Below are positions 48,291 through 59,500 of a stretch of DNA of 64,000 nt, in pieces. The notes beneath the pieces are model-generated. The model saw only the letters and a list, made by a program, of their open reading frames with translations. It had not been told where the DNA came from and searched no databases. The stretch is from Podospora bellae-mahoneyi (Eukaryota; Ascomycota; Sordariomycetes; Sordariales; Podosporaceae): contig NW_026946359.1 in the NCBI RefSeq assembly GCF_035222275.1, positions 6,758,001 through 6,822,000 of the forward strand, written 5' to 3'. The position numbers were made by a program, and so were the translations under genes. Position 1 is the stretch's first letter. Every line of letters starts with the position of its first letter.

Positions 48291-51200
48291 TAAAAAAAAT
48301 ATAAATATATAATTAAAATTAAAGAAAATTTAATAAATATCCGAAAGTAAAATAAAAAAAAATATAAATATAATAAAAAATAAAAATAAAGAAAAAAAAA
48401 ATAATAAAAAAAATATTAAAGAAAATAATAATTAAAGGGAAAATTAAAATAAAATAAAAAAATATTAAAGTATAAAGGAAATTTAAAAAAAGAAAAAATA
48501 TAAAGATAATTTTAAAGAAAGATAAACTAAAAGACTTTTTAAAGTAATTAAAGAAAGGTAATAACGAAAAAATTATAATTATTATTTTTTAAAAGGATAT
48601 TAAAGTTTATATTATAAAAATAAAATTATTAAAGTTATTTATTTTTAAAGGAAGGAAAGATATTAAAAAAAGTAATTAATTAAAATAAAAATTATTATAT
48701 TAAATTTTATTTTTATTTTTTTTTTATTATTTTTTTCTTTATTCGTTTTTTTTTTTATACCCTCCCTTCTAATTTAAAAAAATAAATAACTATTCTTTCT
48801 TTTTTTTTTCTTTTTCTTTTTATTTATTTACTATTTTTTAAACTTTTTATATTTAGCCCGCTATTTTTTTTACTCCCGGTCCTAATTAATTCCTTTATTA
48901 TTAAGGATTAAATTTATAGTATTACGATTTAACTTCGATAATTTATTATTATTAAAATCTTTAAAGTAATAATTATCTTTATTAATATTAAATTATAAAT
49001 AATAAATATTTTTATATTAATAATTCCTATATTTTTAATTAAAATCCTTTTTTCTTATATAATTAAAATATTTTAATTTTAATATTATTAAAAAACGTTA
49101 TAAAAAATTAATAATAATTTTAATCGTATTTATTATATAAATTAATATAATTAAATCTTATATATTAATATTAAACTAAATATAATTAAAAAAATAATAT
49201 TTATAATAATTTAATAACTTAAATAAATAAATTTTTAAAATAATAAACCTATTTAATAATTTCGAATAATTAATATTCGAAAAATTATTTATTAAACCGT
49301 TTAATAAAAACCTATTTAACGAAATTAATCGATAATATTTTAAAAATATAATTAATAATAATTTTATTTATATTAATATTTTTAAAAAATATTTATTATT
49401 TTTTTTTATTTCCTTTCTTTATTAAATTAAAAAGGAATTACTTAAGGTAAAGGGAAGTAATTATATAATCGGGATTTAAAAAAGAAATTTTTAAATATTA
49501 AAAAGTAGTTTAATAAAAAAAAAATATTATAATAAATATTAATATTTTTTAATATAATAAAATTATAAATATAAATAAAATACGGAATTTAAATATATTT
49601 TTTATAAATAATATTTTAATTATTAAGAATATAAATAAAATTAATAAAATAATAAATAAGGGTAGTAAGTAAAGGCTTTTAAATAAGGTTTATAGCGACC
49701 TCGGATTAGTTATATATAATAAAGTTAAAAATTCCTTTAACCTAATTAAAAAGTTTTTTAACGAAAGAAATTATAGATATTTAAGTAGTTAGGTCGTCGA
49801 CCGTTTAATTAAACGAAGTAATAGGTTTTTTTAAAGCTAAGGTTATTATAAAGAAACGGTTAATAAATATTAAAAAAAAATAAAAAATAAACGAGAAAGA
49901 AGAAAATTAATATAAATATTTATAATTAAAGGATAAAACTATATAACCGGTTTTATAAACTTTAATAATAAAGAAATTTATTAAAATATTTTTTTTTTTT
50001 TAAACGGTTTATATAATTATTTATTAATTTTATTTTATAAGCTAAATAAATAATAGAAAATAAAGGTTTACCGGAAATCTTTTTTTTTCTTTAACTTTCT
50101 TTTTTAAAAATTCTTTACTTTTCTTTTAATAACCCTTTAATTATAGATTATATTATATATTTTTTTTTTAATTTTTATAAAATAATATTATTAATATTTT
50201 TTTTAAAATCTATTTATAATATATTATAAAAAAAGTTTATTATTATTAAGAAATTTAGTTTTTTTAATAATTTTATTAAAAAAATTATTCGGAAAGTACG
50301 CTTTTAAAGTATCGATAGGGTTTATAGTTTTAGTTTTCCTATATAGTATTTTCTTTTTTTAAAATAATAATATTTTTTAATTTATTCGTTTTAGTTTTAA
50401 TTTAATTAATAATCCGGGAAATTATATTATAGGAAAATAACTTAATTAAATTAATATTACTTTTATAAAGTAATTTTCGATTAATATTATTAAATATTTT
50501 TTTTTTAATTTAAAATTAATAACTTTTTTTAATCGGATTTATATTTATAATATTTATATAACTTTTTTTATTTATATAATATATAACCTTTAAAGTTAAT
50601 TAAAAATTAAATAATAATTTATTAATTCGGTCCTTACTTATACTTTTTAATATTTTCTTTAAGGGATCCTTAAGCGTTATATATAAATCTTTAAAAAACC
50701 TTTAAACCCTATTATAATAAAATTATTAATATATTTTTTTTTATTTAATAATAATTATAATATTTTTAATTAATAATATTAAGTTTTTTTAATTTATATT
50801 AATAATAAAAATTATTAAATAATAAATATTTATAATATTATTATTAATATTTTATCTTATATAAATTCGTTAAAAGATTAAGAAAGGTATTAAACGGATA
50901 TTATTTTTTACTTAATATTTTATATTTATTACGCTTTTTATTATAATTTTAATATAAAAGTAAAGAAGTTAATTTATAATAAATAGAGCGGGATATAAGA
51001 ATATAGTTTTTAAGTTTTAAAGTATTATTATATTTACTTTTAAAAAGGAATTTTATATAGTAAAAAAAAAAATTTAATAGTAATAAAGGCTTAAAGAAGA
51101 AATTATTATTATAAAAATTATAAAACTATAAATATTATAAGGAAAAAAATAATAAAGTTATAAATAAATTACGTAAAGAGGGCTTTAGGTTATAAACCTA

Positions 51201-51800
51201 ATTAAAAAGTATATAATAAGAAATAAAAAAGAAAGGGCTTAAAAAACTTAATAAACGCGGAAGGATTTAACTTATTTAATACCTTTTTATTTCTTTTTAA
51301 GTCCTTACTAATTTTTTATTTTATTTTACTCTTTAATTTTCCGTTAACTTTAATTATTATTATTAAAGGAAATAAATATATTATAAATTTTTTTTTTAAT
51401 TATAAAAAGTTTAAACTAAATAACGTGTCGAGTAACTTTTAATAATTAAATAAAGTAATAATATTTTTTAGATTTTATACCCCGGTAATAATAAATTTAT
51501 TATTTTTTTTTAAACCTATAATCGCTTAGCCCTTTATTTATAATTATTTAAAATTATTAATAATATATTTTTTACTTAATTATATACCTAGGTTTATAAA
51601 ATAGGAATAAACCCCTAAAATCCTTTAAAAACGAAGGAAGGAAGTCGTTAAATTACTAGTTATAATAATTTAATAAGGACGGAGGTATATTTTAAAATCC
51701 GAAAAGTAAATATAAGCCTTTTTTTAATTAAGAGGAAAGTATTTTTTTTTATATATATATTTATTTATTAATCTATAGTAATTAAATATAAAGGGAGGTT
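48291..51800. other. Element A1, unidentified 3' region
   Basis: Counterpart of 32,111-35,638 in A2, collinear over its full length. T-rich tracts occur near 48,710-48,840. It ends with the polypurine tract AAAGGGAGG before the 3' LTR. No domain was recognised on either strand. Confidence 0.6.
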
Positions 51801-52161
51801 TAGTTTAAAGTGCGGTTATAGGCCTAAAGGTATAAATAAGGAAGTAGGGCTCTCTAAGGATTCGGGGGTTTAGGGGTTATATATATAAATAGTTTACTTT
51901 AGATATTTTATTTTAAATAGATTATCGACTTTTATTTCTTCGTATTTTTACGCTTTATATACGTGTAAACAGTTCTGGCCCTCTAATTAGGCCAATCCGG
52001 TGTTTATTGTGTAGCCTGCGAGCCCACAGAGTCTTTTCTTTGTCCTACGTAAAGTGCGGCCTGCGAGCGAGCTACTATTACGCAGGAGTGTTCATTCAGA
52101 ACCCAGTTTGGGACACATTTGTGGTGTTGTGGTTGTTTTTATATGTTTTCTCACCATTTCA
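51801..52161 (+). repeat. LTR of element A1, 3' copy
   Basis: 361 bp, RIP-mutated in its first half and nearly unmutated in its last 150 bp, ending CTCACCATTTCA. Followed by the target repeat CTAG. Confidence 0.92.
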
Positions 52162-52336
52162 CTAGCTGGTGTAGATAAGTAGTTCTGTAATATATAATTT
52201 TATAGTTATATTTACGGTATTTCATAATTATATTAAGATATTTTATTAAATACTTTTTTAGCTATACCGAACTAATTATTAGAAGTTAGCTTTAGCTAGT
52301 ATCCCTTTTAGAAGTTCTATATAGGGGTTCGTTATA
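52162..52336 (+). repeat. LTR B1, 3' part
   Basis: It begins with the CTAG target repeat, then continues the B-type LTR (GCTGGTGTAGATAAG ... GGGGTTCGTTATA). It is the counterpart of 20,805-20,962. Bases 52,337-52,364 match the first bases of the B internal region that follow LTR B2. Confidence 0.88.
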
Positions 52337-52364
52337 TATTATATACTTACTTTAACTTTATTAT

Positions 52365-52532
52365 TGGTTTGGGGTGCGGCTATAGGCCTGAGGATATAAG
52401 TAAGGAAGTACGGCTCTCTGAGGATTCGGGGGTTCAGGGGTTATATATGTAAGCGGTCTGCTTCGGACCTTCTATTTTAAACAGATTATCGACTTTTATT
52501 TCTTCGTATTTTTGCGATTTGCATGCGTGCAG
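52365..52532 (+). repeat. Truncated A-type LTR (LTR5)
   Basis: It starts TGGTTTGGGGTGCGG and follows the A-type LTR for about 168 bp, then is cut at GCAG by a reverse-oriented A-type LTR. The remaining part of this LTR is not found beyond the insertion. Confidence 0.85.
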
Positions 52533-52892
52533 TGAAATGGTGAGAAAACACACAAAACAACCACAAAACCACAAATATACCCTCAACAGGGCTCTGAATG
52601 AACACACCTGCGTGACAGTGGTTCGCTCGCAGGCCGCACTTCACGTAGGACAAACAAAAGACTCTGTGGGCTCGCAGGCCACACAGTAAGCACCGGATTG
52701 GCCTGATCAGAGGGCCAGAACTGCCTACATGCATGCAAAGCGCAAAAATACGAAGGAATAGAAGTCGATGATCTGTTTAAAATAGAATGTCCGAAGCAGA
52801 CCGCTTATATACATGACCCCTGAACCCCCGAATCCTCAGAGAGCCCCACTTCCTTACTCATACCCTCAGGCCTCTGGCCGCACCCCAAACCA
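52533..52892 (-). repeat. Solo A-type LTR in reverse orientation (LTR6), nearly unmutated
   Basis: 360 bp, full length from TGAAATGGTGAG to CACCCCAAACCA on the plus strand, the reverse complement of the A-type LTR. GCAG flanks it on both sides (52529-52532 and 52893-52896). It retains CpA and TpG sites, so it is the best template for the unmutated LTR. Confidence 0.92.
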
Positions 52893-52945
52893 GCAGTAAC
52901 TAAAATGAGGTCGCAGGCTACATTACACTACCGTTGTACTGTAGC

Positions 52946-53021
52946 CCCAATACACTTAGTAGTGAGCTATAGATATTGTATGAGCTATTTTTGCTGCACT
53001 ACACACTGTAAGTGCATTGGG
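52946..53021. repeat. Inverted repeat at the right edge of the repeat block
   Basis: Left arm CCCAATACACTTAGTAGTG (52946-52964) pairs with CACTAC (52997-53002) and TAAGTGCATTGGG (53009-53021), with a 6 bp insertion and one mismatch. The TTAGTAGTG arm is shared with the palindrome at 20,205. Confidence 0.75.
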
Positions 53022-53841
53022 CTTTAGGCTTGTATATAGATCATAGCTTTCAATAATAATTATTTCAAAATAAATAGTATTAGAATATTTAGTATAAATA
53101 TTATAAAAAAGCTATTTTTGGGTAATGTTAGATAAAAACCGTAGCATAGTTTTAGATCTTTGCGTTATTATTGGTAGATGGAGCGCGTAGCGCGCTACTC
53201 CGTACTTGGCTCTAAGATAAAGAAAGAGGTTTGATATTTGAGACTAGGCGGGAGAAACTCGGGAAATTGGAAGTATCCCAAATCTTTTTCTGGACCTTCG
53301 GTAGAAAGAAGATTCGTGGATGCGACACAGTGAACCATCCCACCGTGATGTCACAGTTCCTTCCCCGCCCAACAGTTGCCAAAGGCCACTGGCCAATCAA
53401 GTGCAGCGGGTGAGCTCCAAGCAGTGCCCCACTGTCGTGGACACTCTATTCCCGACGATGTTTAGTGGACTTTTTATTGGTCGGGGGTTCCATTCTCCTT
53501 GCTTACTCACATGCACCCGGCGAAGACACGACGAGATCAACTCATACGATGTGTAACATTGAGAAAGACTGCCACTATGAAAAGAGCCAAATATGATGGC
53601 AAAGCTAACGCAGACTGCCCCCCTCCTGTTCTCGGACTTTTTGCAGTACTTCAATATCTTGTCATCATCAATCCTCATCATCATCATCTGTGTGAATACT
53701 CGAAGCTCTTGGAAGCAACCTCCACACGTGCTCTGCAGCCACGATCTCTGCTAACTCCTGGCCTGAAACAGATATCCCAACCCTCACACAACAGTTGTTT
53801 GCCGGCTGTGAACCGTAGGAAAGCTGATACCGTGAAACCAT
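53022..53841. other. Gene-free transition from AT-rich to normal DNA
   Basis: AT-rich until about 53,160, then normal composition. It contains the 12 bp palindrome GTAGCGCGCTAC at 53,187-53,198, possibly a terminal-repeat remnant of a DNA transposon. Short frames on both strands have no family resemblance. The right end should contain the 3' untranslated region of the Nudix gene. Confidence 0.4.
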
Positions 53842-54456
53842 TCACTGTTCGCCAATCTTATGGCCGGACCGCTTCATGTCCGCCACCGCCTTCTTCACCA
53901 CGGCAACCTCAGCCCCGAATCGAAGAAACTTCTCGATATCAACCAGGTCGATCCATTTTGGCACCAGGTTCTCTCCCTCATCCTGCGTGTCCTTATCGGG
54001 TGTCGAGGTGGAGTCACATGTGGCTGCCCAGTAGTACACCGTCTTGAAGGATGGTGACTTGGACTGAGGATCGGGGTAGGAGCATGTCCCGATGAACTCC
54101 CTGCTAACGTGGTCCCAAAGAATCTCTGGCTTCTTGTAGCCCTTGCCCTTGTTGGGGAGGGCCCTTTTCGGCAGTTGGGCTCTCGTGGGAACCTTGAGTG
54201 CCAAAGGCGTAGCCGTAAACCCGGTCTCCTCGTGCGTCTCCCTGAGGGCTGTGTCGAACCAGTGCTCTTCAATGTTCCTTCTGCCTTTCGGGAGTTGATG
54301 GATCTGAAGGCGGTTGTTCCAGATGATGAGGACCTTCGCTCTCCCAGGGTCGATTGTTACGGTGCCGCAGGATATTCCAACCTCGTGCGCCGGACTAAAC
54401 GTCATGCTCATGTCAATCTGGTCCATATCCAACTGCTCATCACCCTGGCGAGCCAT
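53842..54456 (-). CDS. Nudix hydrolase
   Basis: A single-exon gene of 204 residues. The complete Nudix box is present at about residues 57-79: G, five residues, E, seven residues, RE-x-x-EE-x-GF (seen as GRRNIEE then ALRETHEETGF), preceded by the usual QLPKG. These residues bind Mg2+ and hydrolyse a nucleoside diphosphate linked to another group, or an inositol pyrophosphate; the substrate cannot be read from the sequence. The N-terminal strand (GISCGTVTIDPGRAKVLIIWN) and the C-terminal helix (IEKFLRFGAEVAVVKKAVADM) fit a stand-alone Nudix fold. No signal peptide or membrane segment is visible. It is the first intact gene to the right of the RIP-mutated block. Confidence 0.9.
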   Translation of the reverse strand: MARQGDEQLDMDQIDMSMTFSPAHEVGISCGTVTIDPGRAKVLIIWNNRLQIHQLPKGRRNIEEHWFDTALRETHEETGFTATPLALKVPTRAQLPKRALPNKGKGYKKPEILWDHVSREFIGTCSYPDPQSKSPSFKTVYYWAATCDSTSTPDKDTQDEGENLVPKWIDLVDIEKFLRFGAEVAVVKKAVADMKRSGHKIGEQ

Positions 54457-57299
54457 TATGATGGTGCTGGTGTGTGGGTAAGGTCGAGCTGGTTGCTGAA
54501 GGGGTGGTTCAAACCAAGAAGAGGTCTCGAAAGCCCAAGATGATTTGGAAAGGTTATCTTGAAGGTGCCAATTCTATCTGAGAGGTGGTCTTCTCGTGTC
54601 GATGGGCGGATTTCCCACGGCGGGCTGCTGAGACTTATATCTTATCATTTTGCTGCTCTGAGGCCGGCAGTCGGCATGAATCCGGAAGGGATGGGACGGA
54701 TTCCCAAGCACACCAACCTGCGAATCTGCCTGTGGCCCAAAAAGGACGGGAGTGACATCCGACCGGTGAGCACCAAAGACATGAGAGGTACTTCAAAGAC
54801 TTACAGACTGCAGCAGCAATGAAACCCCGCATGATGACGGTATTGGTGAGCAAGGGATGGAAGTTCACATTGGGCATATACATGTACTCTCACGCCAGCC
54901 CTGACCGCCGCCGACTGCGACCCAGAGACACACCCCGGCAGAAGCACAACCTCTCGGATGCAACGTGATGGTGGTGGCCGACTGGGCGGCATCGAACTCG
55001 ATATGGAATTTCAGGGACTTGAGCCATTGGATCCGGAATACCATGACAGCGTCTTCCGGTGCAGAAGCGTCGCTGCACCAGGGGTTCCAGACCCGCCCTC
55101 ATGCCTCGAAAGCTATAGTGGGCGCCATAGCGGAACCAACCATGTCGCTCCCTCACGATGCCCTCGTCGGAACCATCACCCCACTCACGCGTCGCCATGA
55201 TATATACCAACAAGTTTCAACGATCAGCGTCAAACACCCCGGCACACCGGTGAGGATCCTGATCATGCGGCTGCTACCTTACTGGCGGTACCAGACTTTG
55301 GCCAAGCTCGGGCTTTTTACGACAAGTCAGATCACCCACGAAGGGACATCCATCACAAGCCTTGCGATGCCCTCTCTGGCAAACCTGCCGGACTGTCCGT
55401 CTGCATGTCTCTCATGCCCACCCTCCAACAGACGCCCTTGCTTCGGTCCAAGGCTGTCATAACAAACTTATCATCGGGTCAGGATACCTTTTCTGAACGC
55501 CTGGCAACGATTTGAGAGAGTCCCACCCCTCCCCCGCAATGTCCTCTGCGGGGTATGCCCGTCAGAACCTTCTTGACACCCAACCTCGAGAGGCCCCGGT
55601 GGCCCTTCCTTCGGACCTCCATCACCCCTCCGCGACTGTTGCCGTTTTCTGCGGCCTATTCGACACCACCACATGTGTCTTTGTCTCGACATGAGAGGCT
55701 CTTCTATGGTGTGGTAGACTATGGTCGCACAATCCAGGGATTTTGGAATCGGCTAACCGTGCGATGTTCACTTTGTGCCACTTCGCGTCTGATGCCTTGT
55801 AACCGCTTCACTGGGCGGCATTTGTACCCATCCGCATCGAGATGTTGTGCCACATGGTGGATGTCACGCAGGCTTAACGCTGCAACTGACTGGAGTTTCG
55901 GTACTTACTGACGTGTGACATAGTTTCTAGAAAGCTGCAGCGATCTCTTGAGTTCACACACCAATGGCATGGCTGTGTATTTCAAATCAGACCATACACG
56001 ACTTCCAATGATCTGGTTTATTCAAGTGATCTGGCAACGATTTTCACTATCTTGCCTAAAGCGACAGGAGTGTGGTACGATATCATCGTCGTAGGGTAAC
56101 CCGTTGGCGGAGCCCGCATATGTCACTGCCACTCAGAAGAGATGCCCGAAAGCCAAGACCAAAGCCTCCGCCCCTGGCGATGGACTTGATGGCCATGTTT
56201 TGGGTTGAGTAGGACAACCATTACGAGCCATGGTTCGAGACAAGGTACCCTTCCTCAGCACTTGTCCACTTCCTCCCCACTCGTCCTCGCCAGGGCAATC
56301 CAGACACCGATTCTTAGATGCTGCGCTATCAGGCTAATGCCAAGACTGCTCACAAACTAGATAGACATATATCGCGCTGCATAACTTCCGAAGATGTGCA
56401 AGCCAGACGATTCGACTCGGAAACTGTAACTGCTCTTGGGACTTTTGACCAAGTGTCAGACTTTTCTTGAAGCCATGATCGATCTGAAAACATTACCGGC
56501 GCCCTCTTGTCTCGAAAATAGTGCCGGACACCACCACTTTTCACGCTACCCCTCTTTCTGCCGTTTTCTCATTCTTGCGCTACCCCAGCGGCCAGTCAGA
56601 AATAGCTGCGCTCAAGCCAAACTGTGGTCCTGGTGGTAGGACAGCCTGAATATGGGCTGCACTCCTCTTCATGTCGTCGAGGCTTGAGCACGCCTTGGTT
56701 GTCTATCAGAGCATCGTCAAATATTTCTGCCGTTGCAGGATGTGTAGGACAGCTTCTCGGTAATCAACCATGTAGGTGTGCCCCTGTCTACCTCCACCAT
56801 CACGGGGATTTCCCTGCCGAGCCTCTCTGTCTCTCTCTCTCTGGGTTCGCCCCGAGCCGCTGTTGACTACAGCAAGTGCCAGCTTTCTTCGCACACTCCA
56901 CTTCCCCTCACTCACGGCCGAAGCGATCACGATCGATGGCAAGGATCGGAAAGCTGGGGCGGAAGCAGTACCACCCTGCCCCCCACGTGGGGCAACTGTT
57001 AGGTCCTCACGAAGCAACATGGGAAAAGATCAAACGAGAAGACAAGTTCTCGAGGGAGAAATTCCAGAGTTCCATCATGGACTATCATCATGGCCGTGTA
57101 TGTACGTACGTACCGTACAGCGGCTGAACCATGCAGTCATCCAGTCACTTCCTTGCCGCGCCCCTGCGCCTGGCAGCACCAAAACCTGCAAGTTTTCTTC
57201 ACCGAGGTTGCCTTCGTTCGCTTCTCGCCTCTAGATGGACCGCAACTCTGCCAGACCGGTTTCGGGAGGCGCCGCTATTGATTGCCGAGCACACACATA

Positions 57300-57343
<44 letters not shown>

Positions 57344-58114
57344 AACACAAAAGCCATCGTCACACGACGGCCAAACCGACAGCAACAAACGGGAACGAAG
57401 AAAAACAAACTGCACGAATACTATCAAAGGGAAGGTTACCCGCGAATCAACATCTAAGGATGCTTCTGCATTCAAGTGACGCCGCTGACACCATATTTTC
57501 ATCATACTTTTTGGAAGGGGGAGAAATCCGGTAAGGTACAGATCGGCCTGTTACAACTACCACCACATGAACTTCCGGGTCCCTTCCCTGCTCCTGCGGC
57601 TCTTTCCCATCAGCCGACTTCTCGACGATATGGTGCTGCAAGTCCATCACAGTTTGAAGAGTGGGGGTTCAGTCCAAGTCCGCGGCCAAAAGAGCGTGCC
57701 AGTGGTATAATGTTTTCTTCAATCATTTGTCTTGATCCGTCTCTCGCTGTTTTACACCGCACTCATTGGGCAAGACCCGGTCCGTGTCTGCATGACCTCA
57801 AGGTGGCATCCTTATCCGGGGAAAGGGAAGGAAGAGACACGAACGGGGAGACAGGCTCATACATCCTGGCGAGAAGCCACAAATACGCGGAAAAGATGCC
57901 CATGGGACATGATATAGATGGTTTGTCCAATCAGGTGGGGTATTGTAATGTTTTATTTCTTTCCGCGGACATACACGGCGTGATCCGGTTGAAGGATAGG
58001 TTAGGAATGTCGTGCTGGGCGTCAACTCGGGCACCCTCTGTTCTCACGGGAGACGGGACGGCTCGCCCTTGCCAAACTTCCTGTCACCATCCAAGGCAGC
58101 TATCGGGCAGCGCT
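54457..58114. other. 3.7 kb interval without a recognised gene
   Basis: Normal base composition, no element A or B sequence. Open frames of up to about 165 codons occur on both strands, but none has a family signature. A minus-strand frame near 54,900-55,090 reads moderately protein-like (WNPW, FRIQWLKSLKFHIEFDAAQ) and could be an exon of an unknown gene, but I cannot build a start or splice pattern. A CT-rich tract is near 56,826 and a CA microsatellite at 57,290-57,342. Confidence 0.4.
57290..57342. repeat. CA dinucleotide microsatellite
   Basis: About 25 CA units with two CATA interruptions near the left end. Confidence 0.95.
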
Positions 58115-59500
58115 CTAGTTGGCCAGATGGGCATACTCCTTGTTGAAGGCGCGTCCGATCACCATCCGCCTGACCTCGGATGTTCCCGCTCCAATCTCAT
58201 ACAGCTTCGCATCCCGCAAGATTCTCGAAGCGGGCATCTCCTCCGTGTAGCCCATTCCGCCCAGGATTTGGATCGCATCCAGCGCGCACTCGGTCGCCCT
58301 TTCCGCGGCATAGAGGATGGCACCCGCGCAGTCCTGGGTGCGGATATCGGCCTGCTCGTCAACCGCCTTGGCCGTGGCATAGGTGTACGCCCTCGAGGCC
58401 TGGAGCTTGGTGTACATGTCGGCCAGCTTCCCTTGCATAAACTGGAACTGGGCGATAGGCGTGCCGAACTGCTTGCGGCCGTGGGCATAGGGCAGCGCAA
58501 CGTCCAAAGCGGCCTGCATCAAGCCCAGTGGTCCAGCAGAAAGAACCAATCTCTCGAGGTCCAGTCCCTCCATCAGAACCCTAACCCCGCCGTTGACTTT
58601 GCCCAGAACGTTCTCCTTGGGGACGAAGACATTCTCAAACACGAGCTCTCCCGTGTTGGAACCCCTCATACCCATCTTGTCCAGCTTCCTCAGGCACTCG
58701 AAGCCCTCTGCCTTGTCCGTTTCGACGATGAATGCCGTGATGCCCTTTGATCCCCCATCAGGCACAGTCTTGGCGTAGACAATAACTATGTCTGCGTCTG
58801 GGCCATTGGTGATCCACATTTTGCTTCCGTTGAGGACGTAACCCCCGTCCACCTCCTTAGCCCTCGTCCGCATAGAAACAACATCACTGCCCGACCCGCT
58901 CTCACTCATGGCCAGGGCGCCAACCTTTGTCCCCGCAATCAGATCAGGCAAGAACTTTTCTTTTTGTTCCCTTGAGCCATTAAGCTGAAGCTGGTTGACG
59001 CACAGCTGGGAGTGGGCGGCGTAGGAGAGGGCGATGGACCCCGAAGCGCGGGAGAGCTCCTCCATGACGATGCAGTGGGCTTGGTAACCCAGGCCTAGGC
59101 CGCCGACGGCAGGATCGGCGGTTATACCTAGCAGACCGGCCTCTCCCAGCTTGAGCCACATGTCGGGGGGGAACTGGTTGGACTTGTCGGTTTCGGACGC
59201 GAGGGTTTCGGGGAGAGAGCGGCGGACAAATTCTTGCACCGTGGTGCGGAGTTCGGAGAGGTCGGCGGGGGTTGGGGGGGTGAAGCCCTCGGGATGTTTG
59301 GAGGAGGCATAGTGGCGGGTGGTTTGGAGGAGGTATGAGGATGTTGGTAAGGGGGTTGAGAGCGGTCTTGGGGAGCTTGTTAAGGAGGGGCAACCGAGGT
59401 TGGCTTTGGAGAGACGGCCAAACTGGCGGCGGGGAACTGAGAGGATGGCTCGGGGGGGTGCTGTGCGCAACAGCGCGCGGGACGTGGAAGGAGTTGCCAT
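58115..59500 (-). CDS. ivd: Isovaleryl-CoA dehydrogenase, mitochondrial
   Basis: It oxidises isovaleryl-CoA to 3-methylcrotonyl-CoA with FAD in the mitochondrial matrix, the third step of leucine breakdown; electrons go to ETF. Single exon, 461 residues from the ATG at 59500 ([18 protein letters not shown], an Arg-rich presequence of about 65 residues); the frame extends upstream to a TTG at 59533, not used. Acyl-CoA dehydrogenase signatures are [13 protein letters not shown] and the C-terminal [20 protein letters not shown]. The catalytic Glu lies in [13 protein letters not shown] (about residue 316), the position that distinguishes isovaleryl-CoA dehydrogenases from most other members, whose base is nearer the C-terminus. 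Its divergent neighbour encodes a subunit of the enzyme that acts on its product. Confidence 0.95.
   Translation of the reverse strand: MATPSTSRALLRTAPPRAILSVPRRQFGRLSKANLGCPSLTSSPRPLSTPLPTSSYLLQTTRHYASSKHPEGFTPPTPADLSELRTTVQEFVRRSLPETLASETDKSNQFPPDMWLKLGEAGLLGITADPAVGGLGLGYQAHCIVMEELSRASGSIALSYAAHSQLCVNQLQLNGSREQKEKFLPDLIAGTKVGALAMSESGSGSDVVSMRTRAKEVDGGYVLNGSKMWITNGPDADIVIVYAKTVPDGGSKGITAFIVETDKAEGFECLRKLDKMGMRGSNTGELVFENVFVPKENVLGKVNGGVRVLMEGLDLERLVLSAGPLGLMQAALDVALPYAHGRKQFGTPIAQFQFMQGKLADMYTKLQASRAYTYATAKAVDEQADIRTQDCAGAILYAAERATECALDAIQILGGMGYTEEMPASRILRDAKLYEIGAGTSEVRRMVIGRAFNKEYAHLAN

Larger units (their letters stand above)
20963..52161 (+). mobile_element. Element A1: Ty3/gypsy LTR retrotransposon containing nested elements B and A2
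   Basis: 5' LTR at 20963-21323, 3' LTR at 51801-52161, with the direct target-site repeat CTAG at 20959-20962 and 52162-52165. The internal region is split by element B after 23,142 and resumes at 42,577. Without the nested DNA the element is about 11,765 bp. A polypurine tract (AAAGGGAGG) abuts the 3' LTR. Pol order is RT, RNase H, integrase, the Ty3/gypsy order. Every reading frame is destroyed by C-to-T and G-to-A changes, so it cannot move on its own. Element A2 is a second copy of the same family and aligns with A1 at a constant offset of about 16,180 over pol. Confidence 0.93.

Noticed and set aside
52161-52165. 5 bp target repeat ACTAG for element A1
   Set aside because: It would require the LTR to end in TTC, and the A2 insertion then gives TATAG against AATAG. 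Four base pairs with TG...CA ends fits all three insertions.
20205-53130. Centromere or mitochondrial origin of the AT-rich block
   Set aside because: LTR pairs, target repeats and gypsy pol domains with RIP-type stops explain nearly all of it, and both edges join normal nuclear genes.
54965-55462. 165-codon plus-strand frame
   Set aside because: No recognised motif and unusual residue composition; treated as chance in a GC-rich interval.
57476-58750. 424-codon open frame on the plus strand
   Set aside because: It lies mostly antisense to isovaleryl-CoA dehydrogenase, shows no family motif and is a product of the GC-rich codon third positions on the opposite strand.
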